Translations under genes and position numbers: made by a program
The notes under the pieces: generated by a model
Seen by the model: the letters and a program-made list of their open reading frames with translations, nothing else
Told to the model about the DNA's origin: nothing
Database searches by the model: none
Source of the DNA: Mycolicibacterium mageritense
Lineage (GTDB): Bacteria; Actinomycetota; Actinomycetes; Mycobacteriales; Mycobacteriaceae
DNA length: 64,000 nucleotides
NCBI RefSeq assembly: GCF_010727475.1
Contig: NZ_AP022567.1
Coordinates: forward strand, 1,116,001-1,180,000
Direction of reading: 5' to 3'
Shown: in pieces, positions 26,052 to 35,162 of the stretch
Layout: every line of letters begins with the position of its first letter
Numbering within the stretch: position 1 is the first letter of the stretch

Positions 26052-27356
26052 TCACACCTTGTCGGGCTCGGACTGATCGTCGCGCACGACCATGGGTGCG
26101 ACGCGGTAGCGCACGAAGGCCGGGACCGCGAGCGCGGCGATCACGACACCGACGACCACCAGCAGACCGCCGCCCGCGGCCGCGACCGTGGTGCCCACCG
26201 CGGCGGCCGCGGCACCGTGCAGGGTGTCGGCGAGCCGCGGCCCACCCGCGACGACGACCGTGAAGACGCCCTGCAGTCGGCCACGCAATTCGTCGGACGC
26301 CGCCTGCTGCAGGATCGTCGAGCGGAACGCCGCCGAGATCATGTCGGCGGCGCCGCCGATTGCCAAGAACGCCAACGCAATCCACATCAACATGCCGGCC
26401 TGGCCATGAGCCAGGCCGCCGGCGATTCCGAAGCCGACCATCGCCACGCCCCACGCCAGGATCGCCACCACGACGGCCAGCCCCTGCCTGCGGATCCGCG
26501 GCAACCAGCCGGAGAACACTCCCCCGGCCACCGCGCCTGCCGACATCGCGGCAGCCAGCAGTGCCATCACCGTGCCGCCCTCGACCGGACCGCCGAAGCT
26601 CTCGTGCGCCATCTGCGGGAACAGCGCGCGCGGCATGCCGAAGATCATCGCGATCAGGTCGACCACGAACGACATCAGCACGACGCGGTTGCCGGCCAGG
26701 TACCGGAAGCCGTCGAGCACCGCGGCAAAACCCCACCGCGCCGAGCCCCGCTCGGTGCTGGTCGCCGGCATGGGTGTCAATCGGATCGTCGCCCAGATCG
26801 GGGCGAGGCAACACACGGCGTCGATGAGGTACAGCGTCGACAGGTCCACCCACCGCAACATCACCCCGGCGAGCAGGGGCCCGACGATCGCGCCGAACTG
26901 GAAGACCGTCATGTTGAGCGCGTTCGCGGCGGGCAACTGATCGCCCGGCAGCATGCGCGGGATGGCCGCCGACCGGGTGGGGCTGTTGATCGCGAAGAAC
27001 GCCTGCTGCACCGACAGCAGGCACAGCACCACCCACACGTTGTCGAGGTGCAACGCGGCCTGCAGCCACAACAGCACCGAGGCCACGGCAAGCCCGATCG
27101 ACGCGATGATCAGCAGCAGCCTGCGGTCCATCGCGTCGGCCCACGCGCCGCCCCACAGGCCGAACACGATCAGCGGAACCAACGCGAACAGACCCGACAG
27201 GCCGACGTAGAACGAGCTCTGGGTGAGCGCATACAGCTGCACGGGCACCGCGAAGATCGTCAGGTTGGCGCCGACGACGGTGACGATGCCGGCCAGCCAC
27301 AACCGCCGGAAGTCGGGTGTTCGAAGCGGGGTGGTGTCGGCGAAGAGCCTGCGCAC
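26052..27356 (-). CDS. MFS exporter, EntS-like
   Basis: 434 residues with 12 membrane segments. The start region RTPDFRRLWLAGIVTVVGANLTIFAVPVQLYALTQSS and the interhelical loop GLWGGAWADAMDRR resemble EntS-type exporters of siderophores or drugs. The GTG start at 27356 shares one base with the pdxH stop, so it is co-transcribed downstream of pdxH. The C-terminus is polar. The substrate is unknown; no siderophore genes are nearby, so the EntS likeness should not be read as function. Confidence 0.88.
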   Translation of the reverse strand: MRRLFADTTPLRTPDFRRLWLAGIVTVVGANLTIFAVPVQLYALTQSSFYVGLSGLFALVPLIVFGLWGGAWADAMDRRLLLIIASIGLAVASVLLWLQAALHLDNVWVVLCLLSVQQAFFAINSPTRSAAIPRMLPGDQLPAANALNMTVFQFGAIVGPLLAGVMLRWVDLSTLYLIDAVCCLAPIWATIRLTPMPATSTERGSARWGFAAVLDGFRYLAGNRVVLMSFVVDLIAMIFGMPRALFPQMAHESFGGPVEGGTVMALLAAAMSAGAVAGGVFSGWLPRIRRQGLAVVVAILAWGVAMVGFGIAGGLAHGQAGMLMWIALAFLAIGGAADMISAAFRSTILQQAASDELRGRLQGVFTVVVAGGPRLADTLHGAAAAAVGTTVAAAGGGLLVVVGVVIAALAVPAFVRYRVAPMVVRDDQSEPDKV

Positions 27357-28024
27357 TACGGCTGGAGGCGTTCGACGACGCCGTTGTGCACGCGGATCCT
27401 GTTATGTACCCGGTTCTCCCGGCCCTGCCAGAACTCGACGGTCTGCGGGGCGATCAGGTACCCGCCCCAGTTGGGCGGCACGGGAACCGCATCCAGGTCG
27501 GCGAACCGCTCGGTGACCTCGGCGAGCTGATCGAGCAGGGCCGCGCGCGACGCGATGGGAAACGACTGGTGCGACGCCCAGGCGCCCAGCTGTGATCCAC
27601 GTGGACGCTTGGCCCAGTAGTCGGCCGTCGCTTCGGCGGAGACCTTCGTGACCGGACCGCGGACGTGCACCTGCCGGCCCAGCGCGTACCACGGGAACGT
27701 CGCCGACGCGTGCGGGTTGGCCGCCAGCTGTTCGCCTTTGGCGGAGTCGTAATTGGTGAAGAACGTGATTCCGGTCTCGTCCACGCTCTTGCACAACACC
27801 GAACGGGTGACAGGCCTTCCCTGCGCGTCGACGGTCGCGACCACCATGGCGTTCGGCTCGGAGACCCCGGCCTGTTGTGCGTCGATCAACCAGGTCCGCA
27901 GCAGCGTGAGCCAACCGGTCGCCGGGTCGTCACCCAGCCAGTCGGCATCCAGGTCGCCGCAACCGTCCTTCTCGACGTACTCGACGCGCATCGCGGCCAG
28001 GTCATGGTTCTCGTGCGTTGCCAC
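27356..28024 (-). CDS. pdxH: Pyridoxamine/pyridoxine 5'-phosphate oxidase
   Basis: 222 residues aligned by eye to mycobacterial PdxH. Features are the N-terminal MRVEYVEKDG, the FMN/substrate segments SVLCKSVDETGITFFTNYDSAKGEQL, RPRGSQLGAWAS, and the conserved C-terminus EFWQGRENRVHNRIRV ending LERLQP-like. It oxidises PNP/PMP to PLP with FMN and oxygen. GTG at 28024 gives the usual ~224-residue length; an ATG at 27991 is the alternative. It is divergent from citA, with only 43 bases between the starts. Confidence 0.95.
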   Translation of the reverse strand: MATHENHDLAAMRVEYVEKDGCGDLDADWLGDDPATGWLTLLRTWLIDAQQAGVSEPNAMVVATVDAQGRPVTRSVLCKSVDETGITFFTNYDSAKGEQLAANPHASATFPWYALGRQVHVRGPVTKVSAEATADYWAKRPRGSQLGAWASHQSFPIASRAALLDQLAEVTERFADLDAVPVPPNWGGYLIAPQTVEFWQGRENRVHNRIRVHNGVVERLQP

Positions 28025-28067
28025 CGCGCCAACGCTACGCCCGCGGCCGAGTGCGAGAATCGGGCAC

Positions 28068-29186
28068 ATGGCAGCCGTACCCGAAGATTTCGTGGCCGGG
28101 TTGGAAGGCGTCGTCGCCTTCACCACCGAGATCGCTGAACCGGACAAGGACGGCGGCGCGCTGCGCTACCGAGGGGTCGACATCGAGGAGCTCGTCGATC
28201 GCCGGGTCACGTTCGGCGACGTGTGGGGGCTGCTGGTCGACGGACGCTTCGGTTCGGGTCTGCCGCCGGCCGAGCCGTTCCCGCTGCCGATCCACAGCGG
28301 CGACGTGCGCGTCGACGTCCAGGCCGGGCTCGCGATGCTCGCGCCGATCTGGGGTTACGCGCCGATGCTCGACATCGAGGACACCACTGCGCGCGACCAG
28401 CTGGCGCGGGCTTCGGTGATGGCGCTCTCCTACGTCGCACAGTCCGCGCGCGGCATCTACCAGCCCGCGGTGCCGCAACGCCGGATCGACGAATGCTCCA
28501 CCGTCACAGCACGTTTCATGACCCGCTGGCAGGGTGATCCGGACCCCAGGCATGTCGAGGCCATCGACGCGTACTGGGTGACCGCGGCCGAGCACGGGAT
28601 GAACGCGTCGACGTTCACCGCGCGGGTGATCGCCTCGACGGGCGCCGACGTGGCGGCCGCGCTGTCCGGCGCGGTCGGAGCGATGAGTGGGCCGCTGCAC
28701 GGCGGCGCCCCGGCCCGGGTGCTGCCGATGATCGAAGAGGTCGAGAACACCGGCGACGCGCGAGCGGTGGTCAAGGGCATCCTGGACCGCGGCGACAAGC
28801 TGATGGGCTTCGGCCACCGCGTGTACCGGGCCGAGGATCCGCGGGCCCGGGTGCTGCGCGCGACGGCCAAGCGACTGGAGGCCCCGCGCTTCGAGGTCGC
28901 CGCCGCGCTCGAGCAGGCGGCGCTGGCCGAACTGCGGGAACGGCGCCCGGACCGGGCCATCGAGACCAATGTCGAGTTCTGGGCCGCGGTCATCCTGGAC
29001 TTCGCGGGCGTACCCGCCAAGATGATGCCCGCGATGTTCACGTGTGGCCGGACCGCGGGCTGGTGCGCGCACATCCTGGAACAGAAGCGGCTGGGCAAGC
29101 TCGTCCGGCCGGCCGCCATCTACGTCGGCCCGGAACCCCGCAGCGTCGAATCGGTGCAGGGCTGGGATCAGATCGCGGCGCCGTAG
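28068..29186 (+). CDS. citA: Citrate synthase CitA (second, shorter paralogue)
   Basis: 372 residues, close to M. tuberculosis CitA. Motifs are GPLHGGAPARVLPMI, MGFGHRVYRAEDPRARVLRA and NVEFWAAVILDFAGVPAKMMPAMFTCGRTAGWCAHI. In place of the HADHEQN region of GltA2 it has TAAEHGMNASTFTARVIASTGAD, typical of the citrate/2-methylcitrate synthase branch. The ATG at 28068 is divergent from pdxH. Its exact split of work with GltA2 (citrate or methylcitrate synthesis) is not settled by sequence. Confidence 0.94.
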   Translation: MAAVPEDFVAGLEGVVAFTTEIAEPDKDGGALRYRGVDIEELVDRRVTFGDVWGLLVDGRFGSGLPPAEPFPLPIHSGDVRVDVQAGLAMLAPIWGYAPMLDIEDTTARDQLARASVMALSYVAQSARGIYQPAVPQRRIDECSTVTARFMTRWQGDPDPRHVEAIDAYWVTAAEHGMNASTFTARVIASTGADVAAALSGAVGAMSGPLHGGAPARVLPMIEEVENTGDARAVVKGILDRGDKLMGFGHRVYRAEDPRARVLRATAKRLEAPRFEVAAALEQAALAELRERRPDRAIETNVEFWAAVILDFAGVPAKMMPAMFTCGRTAGWCAHILEQKRLGKLVRPAAIYVGPEPRSVESVQGWDQIAAP

Positions 29187-29355
29187 CGGCGCCGAGCCGA
29201 CGGTTTGTGGTGTAGTTCGGCCGCAATCTCGCCATGAATGGTCGTCTCGCGGCCGGGCTCTTGTCATACCGCGGTGGTTGCATGGGGGGGTGCGATGAGA
29301 TCCGCGCGCCCCGCGGGTCTGCACTGTGTCCGCTCACCAATTCGAGGAGAACATC

Positions 29356-29823
29356 ATGGCGATTGAAGTAACTCCCGCAGTACTGCCCCACCTCGTGGTC
29401 GACGACGCCGCGGCCGCCATCGACTTCTATGTCAAGGCGTTCGGCGCCACCGAACTCGGCCGGGTGCCCGGCCCCGACGGCAGGCTGATCCACGCCGCGC
29501 TGCAGATCAACGGCTCGACGGTGATGCTCAACGACGACTTCCCCGAGTACAGCGACGGCAAGTCGTCGACACCGAAATCGCTGGGCGGCACCCCGGTCAC
29601 CATCCACCTGGTGGTGACCGACGTCGACGAGAAGTTCGCCCGCGCCGTCGACGCCGGCGCCGAGGTGGTCGCCGAACTCGACGATCAGTTCTGGGGCGAC
29701 CGGTACGGCGTGGTGCGCGACCCGTTCGGGCACCAGTGGTCGCTGGGCCAGCCGGTGCGCGAGGTGAGCCCCGAGGAGATCGCGGCCGCGATGGCGAAGA
29801 ACGGAGCGCCCTGCGAGGGCTGA
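29356..29823 (+). CDS. VOC/glyoxalase-like protein (Rv0887c type)
   Basis: 155 residues of the PhnB-like VOC family with two beta-alpha-beta-beta-beta modules: LPHLVVDDAAAAIDFYVKAFGATE at the start and VTIHLVVTDVDEKFARAVDAGAEVVAE later. It ends DPFGHQWSLGQ. ATG 29356 is preceded by GAGGAGAAC. The metal-binding residues are not all obvious, and the family includes non-catalytic members. The 169-base gap upstream holds no gene; a run of seven G at ~29284-29290 was noted there. Confidence 0.85.
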   Translation: MAIEVTPAVLPHLVVDDAAAAIDFYVKAFGATELGRVPGPDGRLIHAALQINGSTVMLNDDFPEYSDGKSSTPKSLGGTPVTIHLVVTDVDEKFARAVDAGAEVVAELDDQFWGDRYGVVRDPFGHQWSLGQPVREVSPEEIAAAMAKNGAPCEG

Positions 29824-29834
29824 GCCCAGGTGAC

Positions 29835-30227
29835 CTAGAGGGCGATGAGTCCCGCGTCGGTGGGCCGGAAGCCGCAGGATTCGAAGTAGAAGGGCCGCAA
29901 CTCCGGCTCGAAGTCGACGTGCAGCCAGGAGCACCCGGCATCGGCCGCACCCTCGGCAGCGCGGCGCACGAGTTCGGTGCCGATACCGCGGTGCTGCTGG
30001 TCCGGGTGCACCTTGGGATCCAGCAAGAATGCGTGGTCACCGCCGTCCCAGGCGACATTGGCGAATCCGACGAGGCTGCGGTCCACCGATCGCGCAGTCA
30101 TCCAGCCGAGACTGTGCGGCAGGATGCGGTTCCACCACCCCGGTTCGGCCATGCCTCCGTGCGCACGCGTGAGTGCGACGAGTTCGGCGTCGGTAAGGCC
30201 CGCACGCCAGCGGTAGTCGATCTGCAC
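29835..30227 (-). CDS. GNAT-family N-acetyltransferase
   Basis: 130 residues with the acetyl-CoA motif A HPDQQHRGIGTELVRRAAEGAADAG and the following HVDFEPELRPFYFESCGFRPTDAGLI tail. It transfers an acetyl group from acetyl-CoA to an unknown amine. The GTG start is at 30227. The gene is convergent with the VOC gene, with 11 bases between stops, and divergent from nothing; fprB lies 72 bases upstream and runs in the same direction. Confidence 0.87.
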   Translation of the reverse strand: MQIDYRWRAGLTDAELVALTRAHGGMAEPGWWNRILPHSLGWMTARSVDRSLVGFANVAWDGGDHAFLLDPKVHPDQQHRGIGTELVRRAAEGAADAGCSWLHVDFEPELRPFYFESCGFRPTDAGLIAL

Positions 30228-30299
30228 GGCCTCATTATGAGACCCGCCACCGCGCGGCGGTCGAACGATTATTCGCAGGCGCCGCGCGGGTGAGCGGTC

Positions 30300-31961
30300 T
30301 CAGTGAGCGTGCAAGCTGGCCAGAAGCCGTTGCCGCACTGTCGGTTTGGGCGCAGCGGCGGCGACGCTCAGCATTTCGGCGACCGTGGCGAACTTGTCCC
30401 GCGGCCGGTCTTCGCCGCCGCGCGCAATCTCAGCCGCGTCGATCGCCTGCCACCCGGCAGCATCGACCACTTCGGGTTGGCGGCTGCGGACCAGCTTCTC
30501 CAGATCCGCCGGTTTACGCACCGGATCGGCGAGCTTGCCCGCGTTGTAGTCGGCCACGAGGTTGTGCACGGTCTCGCCCGCACACGACTTGTTGGTGCCG
30601 ATGAATCCCGTCGGCCCCCGCTTGATCCAGCCGGCCACGTACGCGCCCGTCGTCCCACGGACCCGGCCACCGTCGTTGGGCACGACGGAGGCGTCGTCAT
30701 CGAACGGCAGATCGGCGATGGCCTTGCCGCGGTAGCCGATTGACGTCAGCACCAGGCCCGCGTCGAGCGTCCGCGTCTCGTCGGTGCCGGTCACGCCGAA
30801 CTCGATGCCCGTCACCCGGTCTACGCCGAGCACGCGCTGCGGCGTGAGGTGGTAGGCCAGCCGAATCCGCGGCCGGGTGATCGGCGCAGCGGCGTCGCCG
30901 AGCTTCGCCAGCACCTCCAGCTTGTTGCGGGTCAGCGGATCGGTTTCGGACGCGAGATCGGCGACCACGCGCGCATGGTCCGTCGCGTCGAGCACGACCT
31001 CGCCCGTCGAGGTCAGCCCGATCAGCTCGGGCAGGGTGAACGCCGAGGCCGCCGGGCCGCGTCGTGCTGCGACCACGACTTCCTGCACGCGAGACGCCCG
31101 CAGCGCGGCCAGCGCATGATCGGAGATGTCGGTGCGGGCCAACGCATCCGGATCGGTGGTCAGCACGCGGGCCACGTCGAATGCGACGTTGCCGTTGCCG
31201 ACGATCACCACCCGTTCGTGGCTCAGGTCCACGGGCAGCTCGGTGAATTCGGGATGCCCGTTGATCCAAGCCACCATCTCGGTCGCGGTGCCCGTGCCCG
31301 GCAGGTCCATGCCGTCGATGTCGAGCCGACGGTCGTTGGGGGCGCCCACGGCGTACAGCACGGCGTGGTGGTGCTCAAGCAGGTCGGCGTGCGTCACGTG
31401 CTTGCCGACCTCGACGTTGAGGAAGAACCTGAAGCCCCGCTGCTGCGTCATCCGGTCGAACAACCGTGTCACGCGTTTGGTGCTCTGATGGTCCGGCGCG
31501 ACACCGGCCCGCACCAGCCCGTAGGGCGTCGGCAGCTTCTCGAAGACGTTGACTCGCACGCCCCGCTGCGTCAGCAGCTCGTCGGCCGCGTACATGGCCG
31601 CCGGGCCGGAGCCGACGATCGCCACGGTCAGCGGGCCGCCGCGGCGCTCGATCTTGGGGGCCGCGATCACCGGCGCCAGCTTGGACGTCGGCGGCAGCTT
31701 GCCCTCGCGCTTGGGGTAGAACGCCGCGTTGAGCTCGATGAACGGCAGCTGCTTGGGCTCCAGCCGGGTATCGGGCCCGATGGCACCGACCGGGCACGCG
31801 CTCACGCACGCGCCGCAGTCGACACACGCATCCGGGTCGATGTAGAGCATCTCCGCCGTCGCGAAGCCCGGCTCATCCGGTGACGGATGGATGCAGTTGA
31901 CCGGGCACGCGTAAACACAAGACCCGTCGCTGCAACACGACTGGGTTATGACATGGGGCAT
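30300..31961 (-). CDS. fprB: Ferredoxin/ferredoxin-NADP reductase fusion FprB
   Basis: 553 residues. The N-terminal ~60 are a 7Fe/8Fe ferredoxin with two cysteine clusters (CCSDGSCVYACPVNCIHP and CVDCGACVSACPVGAI). The remainder is an adrenodoxin-reductase-like flavoprotein with FAD motif AIVGSGPAAMYAA (~110), NADP motif VIVGNGNVAFDVAR (~250), and GTNKSCAGETV near the C-terminus. It passes electrons from NADPH to iron-sulfur partners. The fusion is typical of mycobacterial FprB. A diiron oxygenase is encoded 17 bases upstream in the same operon, a plausible electron acceptor. Confidence 0.95.
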   Translation of the reverse strand: MPHVITQSCCSDGSCVYACPVNCIHPSPDEPGFATAEMLYIDPDACVDCGACVSACPVGAIGPDTRLEPKQLPFIELNAAFYPKREGKLPPTSKLAPVIAAPKIERRGGPLTVAIVGSGPAAMYAADELLTQRGVRVNVFEKLPTPYGLVRAGVAPDHQSTKRVTRLFDRMTQQRGFRFFLNVEVGKHVTHADLLEHHHAVLYAVGAPNDRRLDIDGMDLPGTGTATEMVAWINGHPEFTELPVDLSHERVVIVGNGNVAFDVARVLTTDPDALARTDISDHALAALRASRVQEVVVAARRGPAASAFTLPELIGLTSTGEVVLDATDHARVVADLASETDPLTRNKLEVLAKLGDAAAPITRPRIRLAYHLTPQRVLGVDRVTGIEFGVTGTDETRTLDAGLVLTSIGYRGKAIADLPFDDDASVVPNDGGRVRGTTGAYVAGWIKRGPTGFIGTNKSCAGETVHNLVADYNAGKLADPVRKPADLEKLVRSRQPEVVDAAGWQAIDAAEIARGGEDRPRDKFATVAEMLSVAAAAPKPTVRQRLLASLHAH

Positions 31962-31978
31962 GAGAGCTCAGGCGTCCG

Positions 31979-32995
31979 TCAAGCGACCGACACCAGGTGC
32001 TCGCGCGCCGGTTCGCTGCGGTAGCGGCTCGGCGGGCCGTCGATCTTGCAGATCTTCCACATGATCTTGGCGAGCGGGTTCATCAGGCCCGTGTCGTAGC
32101 ACAGCATCCGGACATCGCCGAACATGTCGCGCAGCATCTTCCGCGACTCGGGCGCGTCGAAGAACAACTCCTTGCGCACCGAGCGCGGGATGTCGAATTC
32201 CTTCCAGAACGCCCGCGGCGGCACGATGATGGCCGAGCACAGGATGCGCATGGTCAGCGGCACGAACAGCGACAGCAGCCATCGCTGACGACGACGCAGG
32301 TGCGGAACGCGCTTGTGCAGGTACTTGTGCGCGAACGAGATGTGCCGGGCTTCCTCGGCGACGTGGATGGCCATGACCCGCTCCATGATGGGGTGCAGGG
32401 CCTTGCCCTCGCGCAGCACGTTCTTCTGCGTGTGGTCGATGGGCTCCTCACCGGCGAGCACGCCGAAGAAGAACGGGATGGGCAGCGGGCCGGCGGCCAG
32501 CGGGATGAGCGGCTGCAGCCACTTGAGCAGGCGCGGCATGCCGGGCACGTCCTTGCCGATGCGGTTGACCATCTCCTGGAACATCAGGGTGTGGTTGCAC
32601 TCTTCCACCGACTCGTGCAGGCAGTAGCGGTACTCCGGCGAGCCGTTGGGCACCCAGAACGAGTACTCCATGAGCCCGCGGATCAGGATGTTCTCGAAGT
32701 GCAGGCCGACCTTGGCGACGTTGGCCTGCCGCCACATGCCGATCTCGATCTGCCGCTCGACCGGCTGGGCCTGGTACCAGGGGTGACCACCCATCGGGTC
32801 GGTCGCAGGCAGGATCCAGCGCGGGTCATTCGGGACGACGGCAAACTCCGGCGAATCCCATTCGATGTCCTTGTACGGATTGAAGTTGCGCCGCACCGAC
32901 CCCTCGGACAGTGTGGTGAGCATGTCGACGTACTCGGTGTCGTCGCTGACGTCCATGTTCTTGCGCCAACGCCTGACCATCTTGGTCCGAGCCAT
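31979..32995 (-). CDS. AurF-like diiron oxygenase (Rv0885 type)
   Basis: 338 residues with ferritin-like helices and two metal-ligand clusters: HESVEECNHTLMFQEMV (~130; E..ExxH) and MAIHVAEEARHISFAHKYLH (~210; E..ExxH). This fits the p-aminobenzoate N-oxygenase family. Such enzymes oxidise amines or fatty substrates using a non-heme diiron site; the mycobacterial substrate is unknown. It precedes fprB by 17 bases on the same strand. The start ATG at 32995 is followed by a basic N-terminus (ARTKMVRRWRKN). It is divergent from the methionine aminopeptidase gene. Confidence 0.85.
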   Translation of the reverse strand: MARTKMVRRWRKNMDVSDDTEYVDMLTTLSEGSVRRNFNPYKDIEWDSPEFAVVPNDPRWILPATDPMGGHPWYQAQPVERQIEIGMWRQANVAKVGLHFENILIRGLMEYSFWVPNGSPEYRYCLHESVEECNHTLMFQEMVNRIGKDVPGMPRLLKWLQPLIPLAAGPLPIPFFFGVLAGEEPIDHTQKNVLREGKALHPIMERVMAIHVAEEARHISFAHKYLHKRVPHLRRRQRWLLSLFVPLTMRILCSAIIVPPRAFWKEFDIPRSVRKELFFDAPESRKMLRDMFGDVRMLCYDTGLMNPLAKIMWKICKIDGPPSRYRSEPAREHLVSVA

Positions 32996-33099
32996 TTGAA
33001 TCCTCCATGAGGTTTACATCTACAGGCTTGTTGTCTAAACGGTACCGCAGGTATCGAGTAAATGTCCACCCCGCTTCGCCTGTTTGCTGAAGGATACGT

Positions 33100-33867
33100 G
33101 TGTTGGTCGAGCTCAAGACAGAATCCGAGATAGAAGCGATGGCCGCGGCGGGTGCGGTGGTCGCGGAGGCATTGCGGGCCGTCGCCGCGCAGGCCGCACC
33201 GGGGATGACCACGGCCGATCTCGACCGGATCGCCGCCGACGTGCTGGCCGCTCACGGCGCCACGTCGCCGTTCCTCAACTACCACCCCCGCTGGGCGCCC
33301 AGCCCGTTCCCCGCGGTGCTGTGCGTGAGCGTCAACGACGCCGTCGTGCACGGCGTGCCCACCGACCAGGTGCTCGCCGACGGCGACCTGGTGTCGGTGG
33401 ACTTCGGAGCAATCCTGAACGGCTGGTGCGGGGATGCGGCCCGCAGCTTCGTCGTCGGCGCCGCGCAGCCCGCCGACGCCGCCCTGATCGAGGCGGCCGA
33501 CGCGGCCCTGGCCGCGGGCATCGCGGCCGTGCGCCCGGGCAACACCCTCGGCGACATCGGGCACGCGATCGCCACGACCGCACGCAACGCCGGCTACGGA
33601 ATGCTCGCAGACCACGGTGGCCACGGCATCGGCCGCACCATGCACGAGGCACCGCACGTCCCGAACGAAGGGCGCCCCGGCAAAGGCATGCGGCTGCGGC
33701 CCGGCCTGGTGATCGCGATCGAACCGATGCTGATCGCCGACGGCACCGACGACTACGTGCACGACGCCGACGGCTGGACCCTGCGCACCGCGACCGGCGC
33801 CAGGGCCGCGCACAGCGAGCACACCGTGGCCGTGACGGCCGACGGGGCCAGAATTCTGACGCTTTAG
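33100..33867 (+). CDS. map: Methionine aminopeptidase, type I
   Basis: 255 residues with every metal or catalytic residue of type I MetAP in place: His in NDAVVHGVP, the two Asp in VSVDFGAILNGWCGDAARSF, His in GGHGIGRTMHEAP, Glu in AIEPMLI and Glu in AAHSEHTVAV. It removes the initiator Met from new proteins. There is no N-terminal SH3-type extension. It starts at GTG 33100. It is placed before serC, away from the ribosomal-operon map gene, so it is probably an additional paralogue. Confidence 0.93.
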   Translation: MLVELKTESEIEAMAAAGAVVAEALRAVAAQAAPGMTTADLDRIAADVLAAHGATSPFLNYHPRWAPSPFPAVLCVSVNDAVVHGVPTDQVLADGDLVSVDFGAILNGWCGDAARSFVVGAAQPADAALIEAADAALAAGIAAVRPGNTLGDIGHAIATTARNAGYGMLADHGGHGIGRTMHEAPHVPNEGRPGKGMRLRPGLVIAIEPMLIADGTDDYVHDADGWTLRTATGARAAHSEHTVAVTADGARILTL

Positions 33868-33874
33868 CGGCGAC

Positions 33875-33924
33875 CGTGGGGCCTGTGCACGAATCCCGGC
33901 CGGTTTGCGTGCACAGGGCCCACG
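33875..33924. terminator. Long hairpin between map and serC
   Basis: CGTGGGGCCTGTGCACG (33875-33891) and CGTGCACAGGGCCCACG (33908-33924) form a 17-pair stem with one mismatch and a 16-base loop. The stem begins 8 bases after the map stop and ends 36 bases before serC's ATG. There is no T-run. It is a probable terminator for map or an attenuating leader structure for serC. Confidence 0.6.
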
Positions 33925-33959
33925 CTCGGCCCGCCGACAGCCCCTTTAGGCTTGTCACC

Positions 33960-35072
33960 ATGGCTGAACTGACGATCCCCGCCGACCTCAAGCCGAAAGA
34001 CGGACGCTTCGGCTGCGGACCGTCCAAAGTGCGGCCCGAGCAGCTGGCCGGGCTGGCCACCGCAGGCGATCTGTTCGGCACGTCGCACCGCCAGGCGCCG
34101 GTGAAGAACCTGGTCGGCCGCGTGCGTGACGGGCTGCGCCAGCTGTTCTCCCTGCCCGACGGCTACGAGGTGATCCTGGGCAACGGCGGCTCGACCGCGT
34201 TCTGGGACGCCGCCGCCTTCGGGCTCATCGACAAGCGGTCGCTGCACCTCACCTACGGCGAGTTCAGCTCGAAGTTCGCGTCGTGTGTCGCCAAAAACCC
34301 GTTCATCGGCGATCCGATCGTCCTCAAGACCGATCCCGGCACCGCGCCGCAGCCCAAGGCCGATCCGTCGGTCGACGCGATCGCGTGGGCGCACAACGAA
34401 ACCTCGACCGGTGTCGCCGTTCCGGTGCAGCGGCCCGAAGGCTCCGGTGACGCGCTGGTGCTCATCGATGCCACGTCGGCGGCAGGCGGGCTGCCCGTCG
34501 ACATCACCGACGTCGACGCGTACTACTTTGCGCCGCAGAAGAACTTCGCGAGCGACGGCGGGCTGTGGCTGGCCCTGCTCAGCCCAGCGGCGCTGGCCCG
34601 CATCGAGGCGATCGCGGCGTCGGGCCGGTGGGTGCCCGACTTCCTGTCGCTGCCCATCGCGGTGGAGAACAGCCTCAAGAACCAGACCTACAACACCCCG
34701 GCGATCGCGACGCTGATCCTGCTCGCCGAGCAGCTCGACTGGCTGAACGGCAACGGCGGCCTGGACTGGGCCGTCAAGCGCACCGCGGACTCGTCGCAGC
34801 GGCTGTACTCGTGGGCCGAGGCCACGTCGTTCACGACGCCGTTCGTGAGCGATCCCGCGCTGCGCTCCCAGGTGGTCGGCACCGTCGACTTCAACGACGA
34901 CGTCGACGCCGCGGCGGTGGCAAAGGTGTTGCGCGCCAACGGCATCGTCGACACCGAGCCGTACCGCAAGCTGGGCCGCAACCAGCTGCGCATCGGCATG
35001 TTCCCCGCGGTGGACCCCGACGACGTGAGCGCCCTGACGGCGTGCGTCGACTGGGTCGTCGAGAACCTCTGA
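33960..35072 (+). CDS. serC: Phosphoserine aminotransferase SerC
   Basis: 370 residues of the actinobacterial SerC type. The start PADLKPKDGRFGCGPSKVRPEQL is diagnostic, and the PLP-site region DAYYFAPQKNFASDGGLWLALL contains the Schiff-base Lys. C-terminal RKLGRNQLRIGMFPAVDP is also conserved. It converts 3-phosphohydroxypyruvate and glutamate to phosphoserine. The ATG at 33960 is used; a longer reading from 33084 is an artefact of another frame through map. Confidence 0.96.
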   Translation: MAELTIPADLKPKDGRFGCGPSKVRPEQLAGLATAGDLFGTSHRQAPVKNLVGRVRDGLRQLFSLPDGYEVILGNGGSTAFWDAAAFGLIDKRSLHLTYGEFSSKFASCVAKNPFIGDPIVLKTDPGTAPQPKADPSVDAIAWAHNETSTGVAVPVQRPEGSGDALVLIDATSAAGGLPVDITDVDAYYFAPQKNFASDGGLWLALLSPAALARIEAIAASGRWVPDFLSLPIAVENSLKNQTYNTPAIATLILLAEQLDWLNGNGGLDWAVKRTADSSQRLYSWAEATSFTTPFVSDPALRSQVVGTVDFNDDVDAAAVAKVLRANGIVDTEPYRKLGRNQLRIGMFPAVDPDDVSALTACVDWVVENL

Positions 35073-35162
35073 GCAGGATCCGGACGATCGCTTGCGCCGA
35101 ACCCCGCGTGTCAGCACGGTAACGGGCGGATAACGCAGTAGGGTGCGGCGCAGGAGGTCGGT

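Noticed and set aside
26052..27356. Enterobactin-type siderophore exporter assignment
   Set aside because: Similarity to EntS is only at fold level; no siderophore biosynthesis genes or iron-box are seen nearby.
33084..33959. N-terminal extension of serC
   Set aside because: It is another frame through map; SerC homologues begin at the ATG at 33960.
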